In this document: piece by piece, positions 10,301 through 19,625 of the stretch
Numbering within the stretch: the first letter of the stretch is position 1
How the letters are laid out: each line of letters opens with the position of its first letter
From: Persicirhabdus sediminis
GTDB taxonomy: Bacteria > Verrucomicrobiota > Verrucomicrobiia > Verrucomicrobiales > Akkermansiaceae
Direction of reading: 5' to 3'
NCBI RefSeq assembly: GCF_016595495.1
Contig: NZ_JAENIM010000041.1
Coordinates: forward strand, 297,797-361,796
Length of the DNA stretch: 64,000 bases
The notes under the pieces: model-generated
Told to the model about the DNA's origin: nothing
The model's input: only the letters and a program-made list of their open reading frames with translations
Database searches by the model: none
Translations under genes and position numbers: made by a program

Positions 10301-10340
10301 GGCCGGTTTGGGTGATTAATTCCCAACCGGCCATTTTTTT
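10301..10340 (+). terminator. Intrinsic terminator
   Basis: GGCCGGTTTGGG pairs with CCCAACCGGCC (one bulged T) and is followed by ATTTTTTT. It ends the first giant dihaem gene. The opposing lipoprotein gene finishes 45 bp further on. Confidence 0.85.
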
Positions 10341-10384
10341 GCCCAAGAAAAAATCAGCTAGAACTAACGAGCTGGCTAGATTGA

Positions 10385-10870
10385 TTAGTTAGCCAGCGGG
10401 CTAATGATAGCTTGGCCACCTTGTGCGCCCTGTACTTGCCAGGTTCCGTAATAGCTGCCATTGCGGTAATCAGCTTTGACGGATAAGCCGTTAGGAAAGT
10501 AAAAGGTGCCACGCGGGCGGCTTTCTGGCTCGGGTGGTAGATAGGAAAAACCGCCGCTGGAATCTTTGCCGGTGGAGGTGAGTAGCCTTTGTCCTTCGAA
10601 ATAAGGTAGGGCTGCCTGCATATCGATACTGGTGGTAAAACTGCCAGTGATAGGTCGCTCCGGCGACGGGGACTTTTCTCTGAAATGCATGCTGCCTGTG
10701 GCGAGCAAACTACCGCGCTCGCCAGCTTGATCGGCGGCGCTGAAAAATTGTGTTGAATATCTAGGGCCTTTGATGGGGGCGTCTGCTAGTTTTTCAGCTG
10801 GAGTTCTGGTATCCTCCTTCGGGGTACACGCGAGTAGTAGGCAGCTGGTTAGAAATAGGGTGGTTCGCAT
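10385..10870 (-). CDS. Small lipoprotein of unknown function
   Basis: This is a 161-aa protein with a short basic start and hydrophobic core ending in a lipobox (CLLLAC, Cys15), so it should be lipidated by Lgt and cleaved by LspA. The mature part is polar and ends in a beta-rich section (GTFYFPNGLSVKADYRNGSYYG). No family is recognised. It sits between, and antisense to, the two 1178-aa dihaem genes. That position suggests it was either present before their duplication or inserted between the copies. Confidence concerns the reading frame and lipobox, not function. Confidence 0.75.
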   Translation of the reverse strand: MRTTLFLTSCLLLACTPKEDTRTPAEKLADAPIKGPRYSTQFFSAADQAGERGSLLATGSMHFREKSPSPERPITGSFTTSIDMQAALPYFEGQRLLTSTGKDSSGGFSYLPPEPESRPRGTFYFPNGLSVKADYRNGSYYGTWQVQGAQGGQAIISPLAN

Positions 10871-11091
10871 AACCTTGTTTATCAGTTTAGTATCTATGAT
10901 GGCAAGCCTGCAGCATTGTTTGTCCTAGTTGCTAGCTGGATGATATAATATGTGAATTATGATATTTTCATAAATGAATAGATAATTTGGCAGGCTTGTT
11001 GGCGCAAATTTTGTCAACTTTGATAAAAAAAGTTTTCAGTACAGTACTAGTCAGCGGGATACACCCAAGCAGTCAAACAATGATTGATAAG

Positions 11092-14000
11092 ATGAAGAGT
11101 AATTACGGAAATAAATGTATTAGATTCCTATTCCTGTTGCTGGGAATGTGTCTATTTGAGCCCTGTTGGGGGGATCAAGGGAAATGCGAGCTGAGTGATT
11201 GGTATGTTGGAAAAGAAGGGGTGATCACTGATTGGCCTGGGGATTTTGACAAAGCATCCAAATCCTCTAACTACTATTTAGAGCAAAATGGTCAATTTAA
11301 CCGTGCTTTAAAGATTAAGAACCCAAAAGCGAATCAGTATCTAGTAGCCACATTAACAGCTGATAGAGATTATGATCAAGGCCTGAGCGTACCACAAGGT
11401 AATGTCAAACTGCGCCTTAACGGTAAAGTACTAACAAAGTACCAGGGATCAAAGATCTTCTACAAGATGCCTCTTAAGAAAGGTGTTAACACCTTTGAAA
11501 TGATGGTGCCAGCGATGAAAACCGCGCGTAAGCATCAAGGGGTTTTCATGACTCTGGTAGATCTGGAGTTTATTTATCCAGAATATGAAAAATCATTAGA
11601 AGACCTGCGTTTGTCTGTAGCGAATCTAGCGAAAGAGTATCCAGACTATAAGACCAGCAAGTACAGCGCTCGCATGAAGAAGCTGGAGCAAGGTGAAGAT
11701 TGGGATGGACTTAAAGCTCTTCGTTATGAGGCATTGGTGACAGATAACCCAATGGTTGACTTCGACGAAATCATCTTCCGTCGCAGCCAATCAGATAGAC
11801 TGCCAGCTAACTGGAGGGGGAACTCAGAGTTCACTCGCCGTGACAAGCAAGTCTATAGCTTTGATTTTGGTGATAGCATTGAGCGCCTGAATCTACGCAC
11901 TGGTAAGACTAAAGAAGTTTACAAACCTAAGAGCAAAAAAGAATCTCTGATGGACATCAACCTCGATTATGAGGCTGGTAAATTCTTGTATTCTGCAATC
12001 AATACGGAGACGACTACTTCTGAGATTTATGAAATGAATATCGACGGGTCAGGTAAGCGCCAGCTCACCACATTCCTCGACGAGGTCGATAACTACAATG
12101 CGGTGTATTTGCCGAGCGGCAAAATCATCTATTGCTCCACAGCCAGCTTGAACTCAGTACCATGTGTTCGCGGCAAAGATTATGTGGGCACACTCTTTGA
12201 AATGGAAGGCGACGGGTCTAAGCCGCGCATGCTAACATTTGACCAAGAAAACGTCTGGTACCCTTGGGTGAAGGAGAATGGTAAAGTGCAGTATTCTCGC
12301 TGGGAGTACACTGATAACTCTCACTACTTCACTCGTATCCTCATGGAAATGAACCCTGACGGTACTGATAACCGCTCAGTTTACGGGTCTAACTCATACT
12401 GGCCAAATACTTTATTCTACGCCAAACAGATCCCAGGTAAGACATCACAGTTTAGTGCGATTGTTTCTGGCCACCACGGTGCTGCGCGCCAAGGTGAGCT
12501 ATGGGTATTTGACCAATCATTAGGTTCATTTGAAGCTGAAGGTGCGATGTACCGTATCCCTGGCCGTGGACGTACCTACGAGCCAAGAATCATCGACAAA
12601 TACGTTGTTGGTAAGTGGCCAATGTTCCTGCACCCATATCCGCTAGGTGATGGTTACTTTGTGGTATCAGGAAAAATGAACCCAAATGCTAAATGGTCAC
12701 TCTACTTGGTGGATAAGTTTGATAACATCATTCAGTTAGGCGAGAGCCGCGATCAGATGTTTGAGCCAATTCCTCTGAAGAAGCGCAACAAACCACCAGT
12801 GATTCCTAGCAGACGCGATCCAAATGCGGATGATGCTAACTTATACATTCAAAATATCTACGCAGGTCCAGGTCTGGAAGGTATTCCAGAAGGTGAAATC
12901 GGTGGACTGAGACTCTTTACTTACGGTTACGCCTACCGCGACACTGGTAATCACGATGCGCTGGCTATCGAAGGTGGCTGGGATATGAAGCGTGTATTAG
13001 GTACCGTTCCTGTTGAGAAAGATGGTTCTGTGATGGTGAAAATTCCTCACAGCATGCCAATTTCTATCCAGCCATTAGATAAAGATGGCAATGCTATGCA
13101 GGTGATGCGTAGCTGGCTAACTGCTCAACCAGGCGAGACAGTTTCTTGTGTCGGCTGTCACGAGCCAAGCAACACTGCGCCGCAGCCACACGCTACACTG
13201 GCATCTAAAAAAGCACCAGTATCGCTCAAACCATGGAGCGATCAGCCAATTCACGGATTTGGCTTCAAACGTGAAATCCAGCCAGTGCTCGACCAATACT
13301 GTGTCGGCTGTCACGATGGCTCAAGTGATACTCCTAACTTTGCGGACAATGTAGACCAGAAATTTGGTCGCGCATCATTCAGTGGAGCTTACATGGCGCT
13401 GCATCCATACGTTAGACGTCCAGGACCAGAGAGTGATCTGCATATCCTCACTCCAATGGATGTACACACTTCTACCAGTGAGCTCTTCCAGATTCTGGAG
13501 AAAGGTCACCACGGTGTGGAACTCAGCGATGAAGCGCTTGAGAAGTTAGTCACATGGGCTGACCTCAACGTGCCATACCACGCTACTTGGACAGAGTTTG
13601 ATAGTGATCCACTAACACTGAAGTGGGCTAAGCGTACTGTTGAGTATAAGAAGCGATTCGCTAACATTGACGATGACATCGAGTGGGTGCCTGCGCTTCC
13701 TACTGAGCGTCCATCATTTGTTAAACCACCAAAACAAGAGCGTCCTGAGGCTTTGACTCATACTAACTGGCCAATCGACTTTGCTAATCACAAGGTTGAG
13801 AAGAAGACTATCAAGTTTGGTGACTCAGAGCTCGAGTTAGTTCGTGTACCAGCTGGTGAGTTTGTTATGGGATCCGTTGACGGTGAGCGTGATGAATTCC
13901 CGCAGTCTGTAGTGAAAGTGGACCGCGCATTCTGGATGTCTACTACTGAGGTAACTAACGCACAGCTGCGTGAGTTTAACCCAGAGCACAATAGCCGCCA

Positions 14001-14628
14001 TATCAACCAGCAGTGGAAAGATCATATCTTCCCTGGCTATCCAGCTAATGATCCACAGATGCCAGCCATCCGTGTGACTTGGAATGATGCGATGGGATTT
14101 GCTAGCTGGCTCGGTGAGCAGAGCGGTCAGACAATCAACCTGCCAACAGAAGCACAGTGGGAGTGGGCTGCTAGAGCTGGTAATGATCAACCATTCTTCT
14201 TCGGTACGACTGGTTTTGAAAATTATGCCAACCTAGCTGATACTAACATTGGTGATCTAGCAGTATATGGTATTGATCCACAGCCGCTGCCAAAAGAAAG
14301 ACGCACACCACTCAATGACTTCGTTCCTCGCGACGAGTCATTTGATGACGGCAGAATGATACCTGACGGTACAGGCCAGTATAAGGCTAACGCCTTTGGT
14401 CTCTACGACATGATTGGTAACGTTGCTGAGTGGACACGTACTAGTTACAAGTCGTATCCATACAACGAGGCTGACGGCCGCAACGATCTATCAAAGGGTG
14501 ACGCTAAAGTTGTTCGTGGTGGTTCATGGCGTGATCGTCCGCACCGCGCGACTTCATCTTACCGTCTGAAATACGCACCATACCAAAAAGTTTATAACGT
14601 TGGTTTCCGCGTAATCATCGAAGATTAA
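11092..14628 (+). CDS. Secreted dihaem HZS-alpha-like protein fused to FGE-sulfatase domain (copy 2)
   Basis: This is a tandem paralogue of the gene at 6744. I placed the start at ATG 11092 because the protein is then exactly 1178 aa like copy 1, and its first haem motif (CVGCH) falls at the same residue, 686. The frame is open from a TTG at 10987, and ATG 11080 is another option. The architecture is the same: signal peptide (IRFLFLLLGMCLFEPCWGD), beta domain, propeller, two CxxCH motifs (CVGCH twice, where copy 1 has CVGCH then CAGCH), and an FGE-like C-terminal domain without the catalytic cysteines (VRGGSWRDRPHR). Divergence by eye is greatest in the signal peptide and first 200 residues and least in the haem and FGE parts. 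A paired or alternative role for the two proteins is likely, but their substrate is unknown. Confidence 0.85.
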   Translation: MKSNYGNKCIRFLFLLLGMCLFEPCWGDQGKCELSDWYVGKEGVITDWPGDFDKASKSSNYYLEQNGQFNRALKIKNPKANQYLVATLTADRDYDQGLSVPQGNVKLRLNGKVLTKYQGSKIFYKMPLKKGVNTFEMMVPAMKTARKHQGVFMTLVDLEFIYPEYEKSLEDLRLSVANLAKEYPDYKTSKYSARMKKLEQGEDWDGLKALRYEALVTDNPMVDFDEIIFRRSQSDRLPANWRGNSEFTRRDKQVYSFDFGDSIERLNLRTGKTKEVYKPKSKKESLMDINLDYEAGKFLYSAINTETTTSEIYEMNIDGSGKRQLTTFLDEVDNYNAVYLPSGKIIYCSTASLNSVPCVRGKDYVGTLFEMEGDGSKPRMLTFDQENVWYPWVKENGKVQYSRWEYTDNSHYFTRILMEMNPDGTDNRSVYGSNSYWPNTLFYAKQIPGKTSQFSAIVSGHHGAARQGELWVFDQSLGSFEAEGAMYRIPGRGRTYEPRIIDKYVVGKWPMFLHPYPLGDGYFVVSGKMNPNAKWSLYLVDKFDNIIQLGESRDQMFEPIPLKKRNKPPVIPSRRDPNADDANLYIQNIYAGPGLEGIPEGEIGGLRLFTYGYAYRDTGNHDALAIEGGWDMKRVLGTVPVEKDGSVMVKIPHSMPISIQPLDKDGNAMQVMRSWLTAQPGETVSCVGCHEPSNTAPQPHATLASKKAPVSLKPWSDQPIHGFGFKREIQPVLDQYCVGCHDGSSDTPNFADNVDQKFGRASFSGAYMALHPYVRRPGPESDLHILTPMDVHTSTSELFQILEKGHHGVELSDEALEKLVTWADLNVPYHATWTEFDSDPLTLKWAKRTVEYKKRFANIDDDIEWVPALPTERPSFVKPPKQERPEALTHTNWPIDFANHKVEKKTIKFGDSELELVRVPAGEFVMGSVDGERDEFPQSVVKVDRAFWMSTTEVTNAQLREFNPEHNSRHINQQWKDHIFPGYPANDPQMPAIRVTWNDAMGFASWLGEQSGQTINLPTEAQWEWAARAGNDQPFFFGTTGFENYANLADTNIGDLAVYGIDPQPLPKERRTPLNDFVPRDESFDDGRMIPDGTGQYKANAFGLYDMIGNVAEWTRTSYKSYPYNEADGRNDLSKGDAKVVRGGSWRDRPHRATSSYRLKYAPYQKVYNVGFRVIIED

Positions 14629-14648
14629 TTGTCGATTCTATATCGATA

Positions 14649-14719
14649 GACCAGCGGGGCGCATCGCGCGCCCGCTGGTCACTATCAGCCGCAGGGGTTT
14701 CCTGCAGCTGATTTTTTTG
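14649..14719 (+). terminator. Double hairpin terminator
   Basis: Two consecutive hairpins follow the second dihaem gene. GACCAGCGGG pairs with CCCGCTGGTC (14649-14680, with GC-rich loop pairing). ATCAGC-C-GCAGG pairs with CCTGC-A-GCTGAT (14684-14711, one mismatch) and is followed by a run of seven T. The second is a classical intrinsic terminator. Confidence 0.85.
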
Positions 14720-14772
14720 TTTGTTAGTTGAGGTTTTTTTTCAGCTAGCTGGCTGGAATGTGGCGCTAGGAC

Positions 14773-15501
14773 CGTTAGTTCCAGCTGAGTTGTGTGGTTT
14801 CAGGTACACGGTGGTCCATTCTGCCTTCGGCAGATGATTGTCTGCTGGGGGTGACCACGGGTTGCACTCGCTGGGCTCGTTGACCCGCGGCTAAAGTCTT
14901 TAAACCCTTCGGGTTTGGGTCGGCAGGTTTTGTAGCCGGTCTGAATTTGTGCCGGTGTGAATTTGTCTGTCTTGCTATTTACTATTTGTTGCTCTAGCGC
15001 CGTTAGTTCCAGCTGAGTTGTGTGGTTTCAGACGTACGGTGGTCCATTCTGCCTTCGGCAGATGGTTGTCTGCTTGGCTTGACCACGGGTTGCACTCGCT
15101 GGGCTCGTTGACCCGCGGCTAAAGTCTTTAAACCCTTCGGGTTTGGGTCGGCAGGTTTTGTAGCGGGTGTGAATTTGTCTGTCTGGCTGGGATGTTTAAA
15201 CCCTTCGGGTTTGGCTCGGCAGGTTTTGTAGCCGGTGTGAATTTGTCTCTGTAGCCGGTGTGAATTTTTCGGTGTTAATTTGTCTGTCTTGCTATTTATT
15301 ATTTGTTGCTCTAGCGTCGTTAGTTCCAGCTGAGTTGTGTGGTTTCAGACGCACGGTGGTCCATTCTGCCTTCGGCAGATGATTGTCTGCTTGGCTTGAC
15401 CACGGGTTGCACTCGCTGGGCTCGTTGACCCGCGGCTAAAGTCTTTAAACCCTTCGGGTTTGGCTCGGCAGGTTTTGTAGCCGGTCTGAATTTGTCTGTC
15501 T
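14773..15501. repeat. Three direct copies of a ~180-bp hairpin-rich repeat (family A)
   Basis: Copies start with CGTTAGTTCCAGCTGAG at 14773, 15001 and 15318 and run about 180-200 bp each. A partial copy, carrying only the AAACCC-TTC-GGGTTT part onwards, lies at about 15189-15248. Each full unit holds nested inverted repeats: GTGGTC...GACCAC enclosing CTGCC-TTC-GGCAG, then CGGGT...ACCCG, then AAACCCTTCGGGTTT. Each ends near TTTGTCTGTCT (14962, 15174, 15279, 15491). No ORF of note is carried. The block from 14720 to 15660 is therefore a nest of non-coding mobile or structured repeats, not an expressed gene region. Confidence 0.85.
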
Positions 15502-15660
15502 TGCTATTCGGCTAAAGGGGAGAGAGCTAAACGTGACTGCGCTGAAATGTTCTGTCGCAAGTTGTCTGTCTAGCTGGCTGGGATGTTTTTAGCTGGCTGG
15601 AATGTTGTCTGTCTAGCTGGCTGTCTCTAGCTGGCTGGGATGTGGTGCGGTGAGGGCGCA
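15502..15660. repeat. AGCTGGCTGG / TTGTCTGTCT-rich low-complexity tract
   Basis: The segment is built from reiterated TAGCTGGCTGGGATGT-like pieces alternating with TTGTCTGTCT (15562, 15605). It looks like degenerate ends of the repeat family immediately to the left. No coding potential is seen. Confidence 0.6.
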
Positions 15661-15690
15661 AAAAAGCCGACTTATGAATAAGTCGGCTTG
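15661..15690 (-). terminator. Intrinsic terminator of rho
   Basis: Read on the minus strand, AAGCCGACTTAT pairs with ATAAGTCGGCTT and runs directly into TTTTTTG. It lies about 140 bp downstream of the rho stop codon. Confidence 0.8.
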
Positions 15691-15830
15691 GTAATGTGAA
15701 ATGGTTTGATTGTCGTGGCTGGCTGTTTTGAGCTAGCTGGCAAAGCTTGTGAGTTAGTGGTTGGTGTCGTTAGGGTTTCATCGTATAGGAATTCACTCTT
15801 CTCTCTTCACCATTCACTCTTCCCTCCCCG

Positions 15831-17765
15831 TTAGCCTTTGATTTCCATGAGCATTTGCGCGTTGTTGTTGAAGCGCTTGAGGAAGAAGATCAGGCGCTCC
15901 ATGGCCTCCTCAGGACGGTGACCTGATAGGCCGCGGCGGATGAGGTGGATTTTGTGCAGCAGGTGCTCGGGAAGAAGTAGCTCTTCGCGGCGGGTACCGG
16001 ATTTGAAGATATCTACAGCTGGGTAGATGTATTGCTCGGCGATGCGGCGGTCGAGCACGATTTCCATGTTGCCGGTGCCTTTGAATTCTTGGAAAATGGC
16101 TTCGTCTGCGCGTGAGTTGGTCTGCACGAGGGCGGTGGCTAGAATTGTTAGCGAGCCAGCACCACGAGTATTACGCGCGGCGGCAAATAGGCGGCGTGGC
16201 ATTTCTAGCGCGCCGGCGACGATGCCTCCGCTTTGATATCCACGGTTTTGCTGTTGTTGGCGTCCGCGCTGGAATTTCCCTTTGCCTTGTTGTGGTTTGT
16301 TGCCTGAGCTGAGGTTATTATTATATGCGCGGGCTAGGCGGGTGATGGAGTCCATCAGCACGAGTACGTCTTTATTTCCTTCAACGAGGCGCTTGGCGCG
16401 TTCGATGCAGAGTTCGGCTAGGCGGCAGTGGCTGCGTGCGCCGTCGTCATTGGAGCTGGCGTAGATTTCGGCATTTGGCAAGACACGGCGAAACTCGGTG
16501 ACCTCTTCTGGGCGCTCGTCGATGAGCAGGATGATGAGGTGAATGGATTCGTCGTATTTTTCGCGAATCGCTTCTGCCATGTGTAAAAGCATGGTGGTTT
16601 TGCCTGAGCGAGGTGGCGAGACGATGAGTCCGCGCTGGCCTTTGCCGACGGGTGAGACGATGTCTAAGACGCGGGTGGTGAAGCGCTCAGCGGTGGTCTC
16701 AAATGGGATGCGTTTGTCTGGGTTGATTGCTTTGAGTTCATCAAAGTGAGGCAGCTTGAATGCGTCAGCTGGCTCGATGTCGTTGATGGAGTAGATCTCA
16801 GTGAGCTGAGGTCCGCGGTTGCCTTCTTGTGAGGCCCCCTTGATCCATGCGCCGAGACGTAGCCCGTGTTTGCGAATGGTTTCTGGAGTGACAAAGACGT
16901 CACCGCGATCTTGTGAGAAGTTCTTTTCTGGAACGCGCAGGAATCCAAATCCTTTAGGCGCAATTTCTAGCATGCCTTCGACATCGGTCTTTGGGCCGTC
17001 GAGTACTGGCTGTTTGCGTTCTCTGCGCTCGTGGTTGCGCTCGTTTCTGTCGTGGCGGCCTTTGCCGTCGCGTTTGTTGTGGCGCTGGTTTTTCTGCTGG
17101 CGGCCACCGCGGTTACCATCTTGGCGGTCGTTGCCTTGCTGGCGGTCGTTGCCTTGCTGGTTGTTTTGGTTGCGGCGGTTTTGCACACGTCCACCACCTG
17201 GTACACGTCCTTTGCGTTGTTGTTGATTGGAGTCGCGTTGCGGTTGTTGATTTGAATCTGACGGTTTGCGGTTTTGCTCGCGTCTTGGTGATTCTTTTTG
17301 CGCCTGGCGATTCTCTTTTGCTGGCTCAGCTGGTTGAGCGGGTGATTCCTGTTGAGCTGGAGCTGGTTGGGCAGCTTGTTGCGCTGGCGCTGGTGCTTGA
17401 GCTGGCTCGTCGATGACGGCTGTTTGTTTGGCCGCTGCGAGTGGGAGCTCAGTTTGTTCAGCTGGCGCTGGCTCGTTGGCGACTGGCGCTGGGCTAGCTG
17501 GCTGGACATCCTCTTTTACGGCGGCTTTTTTGGCAGCTTTTTTAGCGGTGGTCTTTTTAGCAGCTTTTTTCGCGGTCTTTTTGGCTGCCTTTTTCGCGGT
17601 TGCTTTTTTGGCAGTTTTTTTCGCGGTTGCCTTTTTAGCGGCTTTTTTGGCCGATTTCTTGGCAGCTTTTTTGGCCGTTTTTTTACTGGTCACTTTGGAA
17701 GTGGCAGGTTTTTCGGATTCAGCTGGCTGATCACTCTCTAAACTAGTTGAGGAGTCTGTGCTCAT
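15831..17765 (-). CDS. rho: Transcription termination factor Rho with long basic/disordered N-terminus and Q-loop insertion
   Basis: The 644-aa protein is much longer than the usual ~420 aa. Residues about 20-85 are histone H1-like KKxAKK repeats, about 90-165 are Pro/Gln/Ala-rich, and about 165-255 are Arg/Asn/Gln/Gly-rich. A Rho RNA-binding cold-shock-like domain follows (EGMLEIAPKGFGFLR). The ATPase core has Walker A PPRSGKT (Lys389), LIDERPEEVTEFRR, and FKGTGNMEIVLDR. Between RAYN and MPRRLFAAARN, where E. coli Rho carries its short RNA-contacting Q-loop, I count about 19 extra residues rich in Q, R, G and K (about 485-512). Rho is the hexameric helicase that ends transcription of untranslated RNA. 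The tail probably adds nonspecific RNA/DNA binding or condensation. The core assignment is secure; the role of the additions is inference. Confidence 0.97.
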   Translation of the reverse strand: MSTDSSTSLESDQPAESEKPATSKVTSKKTAKKAAKKSAKKAAKKATAKKTAKKATAKKAAKKTAKKAAKKTTAKKAAKKAAVKEDVQPASPAPVANEPAPAEQTELPLAAAKQTAVIDEPAQAPAPAQQAAQPAPAQQESPAQPAEPAKENRQAQKESPRREQNRKPSDSNQQPQRDSNQQQRKGRVPGGGRVQNRRNQNNQQGNDRQQGNDRQDGNRGGRQQKNQRHNKRDGKGRHDRNERNHERRERKQPVLDGPKTDVEGMLEIAPKGFGFLRVPEKNFSQDRGDVFVTPETIRKHGLRLGAWIKGASQEGNRGPQLTEIYSINDIEPADAFKLPHFDELKAINPDKRIPFETTAERFTTRVLDIVSPVGKGQRGLIVSPPRSGKTTMLLHMAEAIREKYDESIHLIILLIDERPEEVTEFRRVLPNAEIYASSNDDGARSHCRLAELCIERAKRLVEGNKDVLVLMDSITRLARAYNNNLSSGNKPQQGKGKFQRGRQQQQNRGYQSGGIVAGALEMPRRLFAAARNTRGAGSLTILATALVQTNSRADEAIFQEFKGTGNMEIVLDRRIAEQYIYPAVDIFKSGTRREELLLPEHLLHKIHLIRRGLSGHRPEEAMERLIFFLKRFNNNAQMLMEIKG

Positions 17766-18468
17766 AAAATATCAATTTTAGGAAAAATGGGAAAATTGTT
17801 GTGCGCTGGGTTTTTAGTCAGTCGCGGCCACGTCGATCTATATGTCTCTATAGTGTGAGTGGGTGATTTTTGTTTTTATTATAAATCGGTATGGGCGGTC
17901 TCGGCATCGCTGGCGCGGAGCGGCTGGCTCGGGCTGGATTGGTAAAGCTGACTATGGTCGGGCAATAGTGGCGCTGGGAGTACTGGCTGGATAGCAGGCA
18001 TACGATGAGAGCGTGATTTGATCGAACGGGCACTAGGTTGTGTGCATATCGCAAATAAAATAACCACTCAATGGTCATGAGAGTCGCGATCGAAGTAGCC
18101 AAATTGCTCGATGCAGCTGAGCTGGTCGCAGCGAACCACTAGTTCTTTATTCACTAAGAATGTAATGAGAGGGTAGTGGTGGATACGAATGGGGCTAATT
18201 CCCGATGGCTGCAGCAAATTTGCTTGTGCAAAATCTGGCGGCCATGTCGTTCAGATAGGTTAAATATGCAGAGTGTGGAGCTCTCTGGCAATCACTTTTT
18301 TACATTAGTATGAATGAAAGCAATAATTGCCGCAAAAAAACGGTTGCAAACTGATGACAATTCGACTTAATTCGCCGCCCGCGAGTCCCGAAACCAGCCG
18401 TTGGTCCTCCTTATTTGACTTTGTCAAAGAGTGCTCGCAGGAGGGAAACCCGGCAAACAGAACATATT
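17766..18468. promoter_or_regulatory. rho-rpoA divergent intergenic region with candidate rpoA promoter
   Basis: About 700 bp separate rho (minus) from rpoA (plus). The only promoter-like pair I would point to is TTGCAA at 18344-18349 and TTAATT at 18367-18372 with a 17-bp spacer, about 100 bp before rpoA. An AGGAGGG at about 18439 lies too far (about 24 nt) from the chosen rpoA ATG to be a normal ribosome site. No ribosomal protein gene precedes rpoA here. Small antisense ORFs in the region look fortuitous. Confidence 0.35.
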
Positions 18469-19593
18469 ATGTCTGAAGAAATCGAAAATAACGTAGAATC
18501 ACAAGACGATTCAAAGTCATTCAAGCTTGACCGCTTTGAGCTGCCAAACCGCCTCACTAAGGTAGAGGAAACTGAAACCGACCTATTTACTCAGTTCATC
18601 GCTGAGCCATTTGAAGGCGGATACGGCCACACTATTGGTAACTCACTGCGCCGCGTTCTGCTGTCATCTCTCGAAGGTGCAGCCATCACATCTGTACGCA
18701 TTGCTGGCGTACAACACGAATTTTCTAGTCTTCCAGGAGTTGTGGAAGACGTTACTGACATCATCCTCAACCTCAAGAAGGTAAAGTTTAAGCACCACGG
18801 CAAAGAGTCACGTGTACTTACTATCAAGGTTGAAAAAGAAGGTGCTGTCACAGCTGGCGACATTAACGAAGATAACCTCTACGAGGTCGTTAATAAGGAC
18901 CAGATCATTTGCCACCTCGACCGCAAGGTTAAGTTCGATTGCGAACTTGAAATCAAAGTTGGTCGTGGATTTTCTACCGGTGACGAGAACAAGCGCCCTG
19001 ACATGCCAATTGGTGTGATCGCGATTGATTCTATCTACTCACCAGTAGTTCGCGTAAAGTACGCGGTTGAGAATACCCGTGTGGGTCAGATGACTGATTA
19101 CGACAAGCTCGTACTCGACATCAACACAGACGGCCGTGTTTCTCCATCAGACGCTCTTCTACAAGCCTCAGCTATCCTTCGTCACCACCTCGACGTATTC
19201 GTTAACTACGACGAAAACCTCGTGGACTTTGAAGAAGCACCAGCTGAGCAAAGCGAAGAAAATGCTGCGCTTAAGAAGCTGCTCAACATGAGCGTTAACG
19301 AAATCGAGCTTTCCGTGCGTGCGGCAAACTGCCTCAACAACGCCAACATCACTACTGTTGGCCAGTTGGCAACAAAAACTGAAGCAGAAATGCTTAAGTA
19401 TCGTAACTTCGGTAAGAAGTCACTCAATGAGATTAAGGATAAGCTCGTCGAGCTTGGCCTTGGCCTCGGCATGAATATCGATCCTTCACTTCTTACTGGT
19501 GCAATGCCGACCGTTGGTCGCCAAGGCATGATGGCAGAAGAGGAAGCACCAGTTGGCCTTGCTGACTTGATCGCACAGAACCTCAACGACTAA
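18469..19593 (+). CDS. rpoA: DNA-directed RNA polymerase subunit alpha
   Basis: The product is 374 aa from ATG 18469; the frame is open further upstream from a TTG but without conserved sequence. The N-terminal assembly domain has EPFEGGYGHTIGNSLRRVLL and the GVVEDVTDIILNLK segment. An acidic linker (EEAPAEQSEENA) leads to the C-terminal domain, which binds UP elements and activators, with LNMSVNEIELSVRAANCL and RNFGKKSLNEIKDKL. It forms a two-gene unit with rplQ 32 bp downstream. In many bacteria rpsM-rpsK-rpsD precede rpoA, but here they are absent and a long non-coding leader takes their place. Confidence 0.98.
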   Translation: MSEEIENNVESQDDSKSFKLDRFELPNRLTKVEETETDLFTQFIAEPFEGGYGHTIGNSLRRVLLSSLEGAAITSVRIAGVQHEFSSLPGVVEDVTDIILNLKKVKFKHHGKESRVLTIKVEKEGAVTAGDINEDNLYEVVNKDQIICHLDRKVKFDCELEIKVGRGFSTGDENKRPDMPIGVIAIDSIYSPVVRVKYAVENTRVGQMTDYDKLVLDINTDGRVSPSDALLQASAILRHHLDVFVNYDENLVDFEEAPAEQSEENAALKKLLNMSVNEIELSVRAANCLNNANITTVGQLATKTEAEMLKYRNFGKKSLNEIKDKLVELGLGLGMNIDPSLLTGAMPTVGRQGMMAEEEAPVGLADLIAQNLND

Positions 19594-19625
19594 TCCTTTA
19601 TTAACTCTTAAGAAAATTATTTCCC

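Noticed and set aside
6744..14628. Hydrazine synthase / anammox metabolism
   Set aside because: Only the alpha-like domain is present, fused to an FGE fold; beta and gamma subunits and hydrazine dehydrogenase are absent, and the rest of the window is typical of an aerobic heterotroph-type Verrucomicrobiota.
14773..15501. Possible rRNA or riboswitch-like structured RNA gene
   Set aside because: The units are direct repeats between a terminator and a convergent gene, with no downstream gene to control and no match to rRNA or a riboswitch I know.
16819..17741. Several long plus-strand ORFs opposite the rho N-terminus
   Set aside because: They are antisense shadows of the low-complexity Lys/Ala and Arg/Asn/Gln coding region.
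17848..18102. ORFs in the rho-rpoA intergenic region
   Set aside because: Two overlapping minus-strand frames of similar length with no protein-like pattern or start signal; treated as chance.
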